From Corydoras sp. C115 (Eukaryota; Chordata; Actinopteri; Siluriformes; Callichthyidae): a stretch of DNA of 64,000 nucleotides. Numbering within the stretch: the first letter of the stretch is position 1; each line of letters begins with the position of its first letter. Shown piece by piece: positions 63,498 through 64,000 of the stretch. The position numbers and the translations under genes are program-made. Under the pieces are notes generated by a model, which made no database searches, was not told the DNA's origin, and saw only the letters and a list, made by a program, of their open reading frames with translations. The stretch covers positions 253,001 to 317,000 of the forward strand of contig JAFMOC010000441.1 of the NCBI GenBank assembly GCA_019802505.1. The letters run 5' to 3'.

Positions 63498-64000
63498 CAG
63501 TGAGGAAAATGAGTATTTGAACACCTTGCAACTTTGCAAGTTCTCCCATTTAAAAATCATGGAGAAATCATGAAATATTCATCTTCGGTGCATGTCCACT
63601 GTGAGCGACATGATCTAAAAAAAATCCGGAAATCACAGTTTATGATTTTTTAATTATTTATTTGTGTGTTACTGCTGCAAATAAACATTTCAACATCTGT
63701 GAAAATTTATGTTAATATTTGGTACAGTAGCCTTTGTTTGCAATTACAGTTGTCAAACCTTTCCTGTAGTTTTGCACCAGGTTTGCACACACTGCAGCAG
63801 AGATTTTGGCCCATTCCTCCATACAGATCTTCTCCAGATCAGCCAGGTTTCGAGCTGTTGCTGAGAAACACAGAGTTTGAGCTCCCTCCAAAGATTTCTA
63901 TAGGGTTTAGGTCTGCAGACTGGCTTAGCCACTCCAGAACCTTGTTATGCTCCTTATTGAGCCACTCCTTGGTTATCCTTGCAGTGTGTTTTGGTTCATT
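63498..64000 (-). mobile_element. Tc1-like transposon E, truncated by the window edge
   Basis: The left end cagtgaggaaaatgagtatt at 63498 follows TA. On the minus strand, near 63990-63840, the frame reads HNKVLEWLSQSADLNPIE, the region of the third catalytic residue of a Tc1-like transposase. The remainder is outside the window. Confidence 0.85.

Overview
The window is nuclear DNA from a ray-finned fish, probably an otophysan such as a catfish, although I cannot fix the species. The evidence is split vertebrate genes with GT-AG introns, long (TA)n arrays, many Tc1-like transposons, Rex1-, L2- and L1-type LINEs, tRNA-derived SINEs and hAT and pogo-like elements. The unique sequence carries three genes whose order, DIPK1A(-) MTF2(+) CCDC18(+), matches the conserved block around human 1p22.

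Layout. 1-2.1 kb: an old L2-type LINE piece, a young SINE and the 3' side of DIPK1A. 2.15-11.7 kb: DIPK1A (FAM69A) on the minus strand, all five coding exons (427 aa), with SINEs and two Tc1-like transposons in its introns. 11.7-16.9 kb: a repeat-rich divergent intergenic region between the DIPK1A and MTF2 promoters. 16.9-46.1 kb: MTF2 (Polycomb-like 2), 15 coding exons giving 577 aa. Its introns hold most of the mobile DNA: a Tc1-like element split by a nearly intact Rex1-type LINE (19.0-23.5 kb), a LINE/L1 island interrupted by an unidentified 1-kb block (25.5-31.4 kb), a partial copy of exon 8 broken by a SINE (33.6-34.1 kb), a 65-bp perfect inverted repeat (36.4-36.7 kb), a hAT element with an 8-bp target duplication split by a Tc1 (37.9-40.1 kb), and a pogo-like remnant (41.1-41.6 kb). 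46.1-54 kb: MTF2 3' region, then a broken Ty3/gypsy element with unusual pol order, where synteny would place TMED5. 54-64 kb: promoter and first six coding exons of CCDC18, which runs off the right edge, with SINEs, an L2-type LINE and Tc1-like pieces in its introns.

The three genes are not a functional unit. DIPK1A is an ER-anchored kinase-like protein, MTF2 recruits PRC2 to CpG-rich chromatin, and CCDC18 is a coiled-coil protein. I found no wholly new biological system. The most useful observations are the decayed exon duplication, a GC-AG intron, a 59-nt exon fixed by splice phase, the nested transposons with recoverable insertion order, the unidentified 1-kb insertion and the apparent absence of TMED5.
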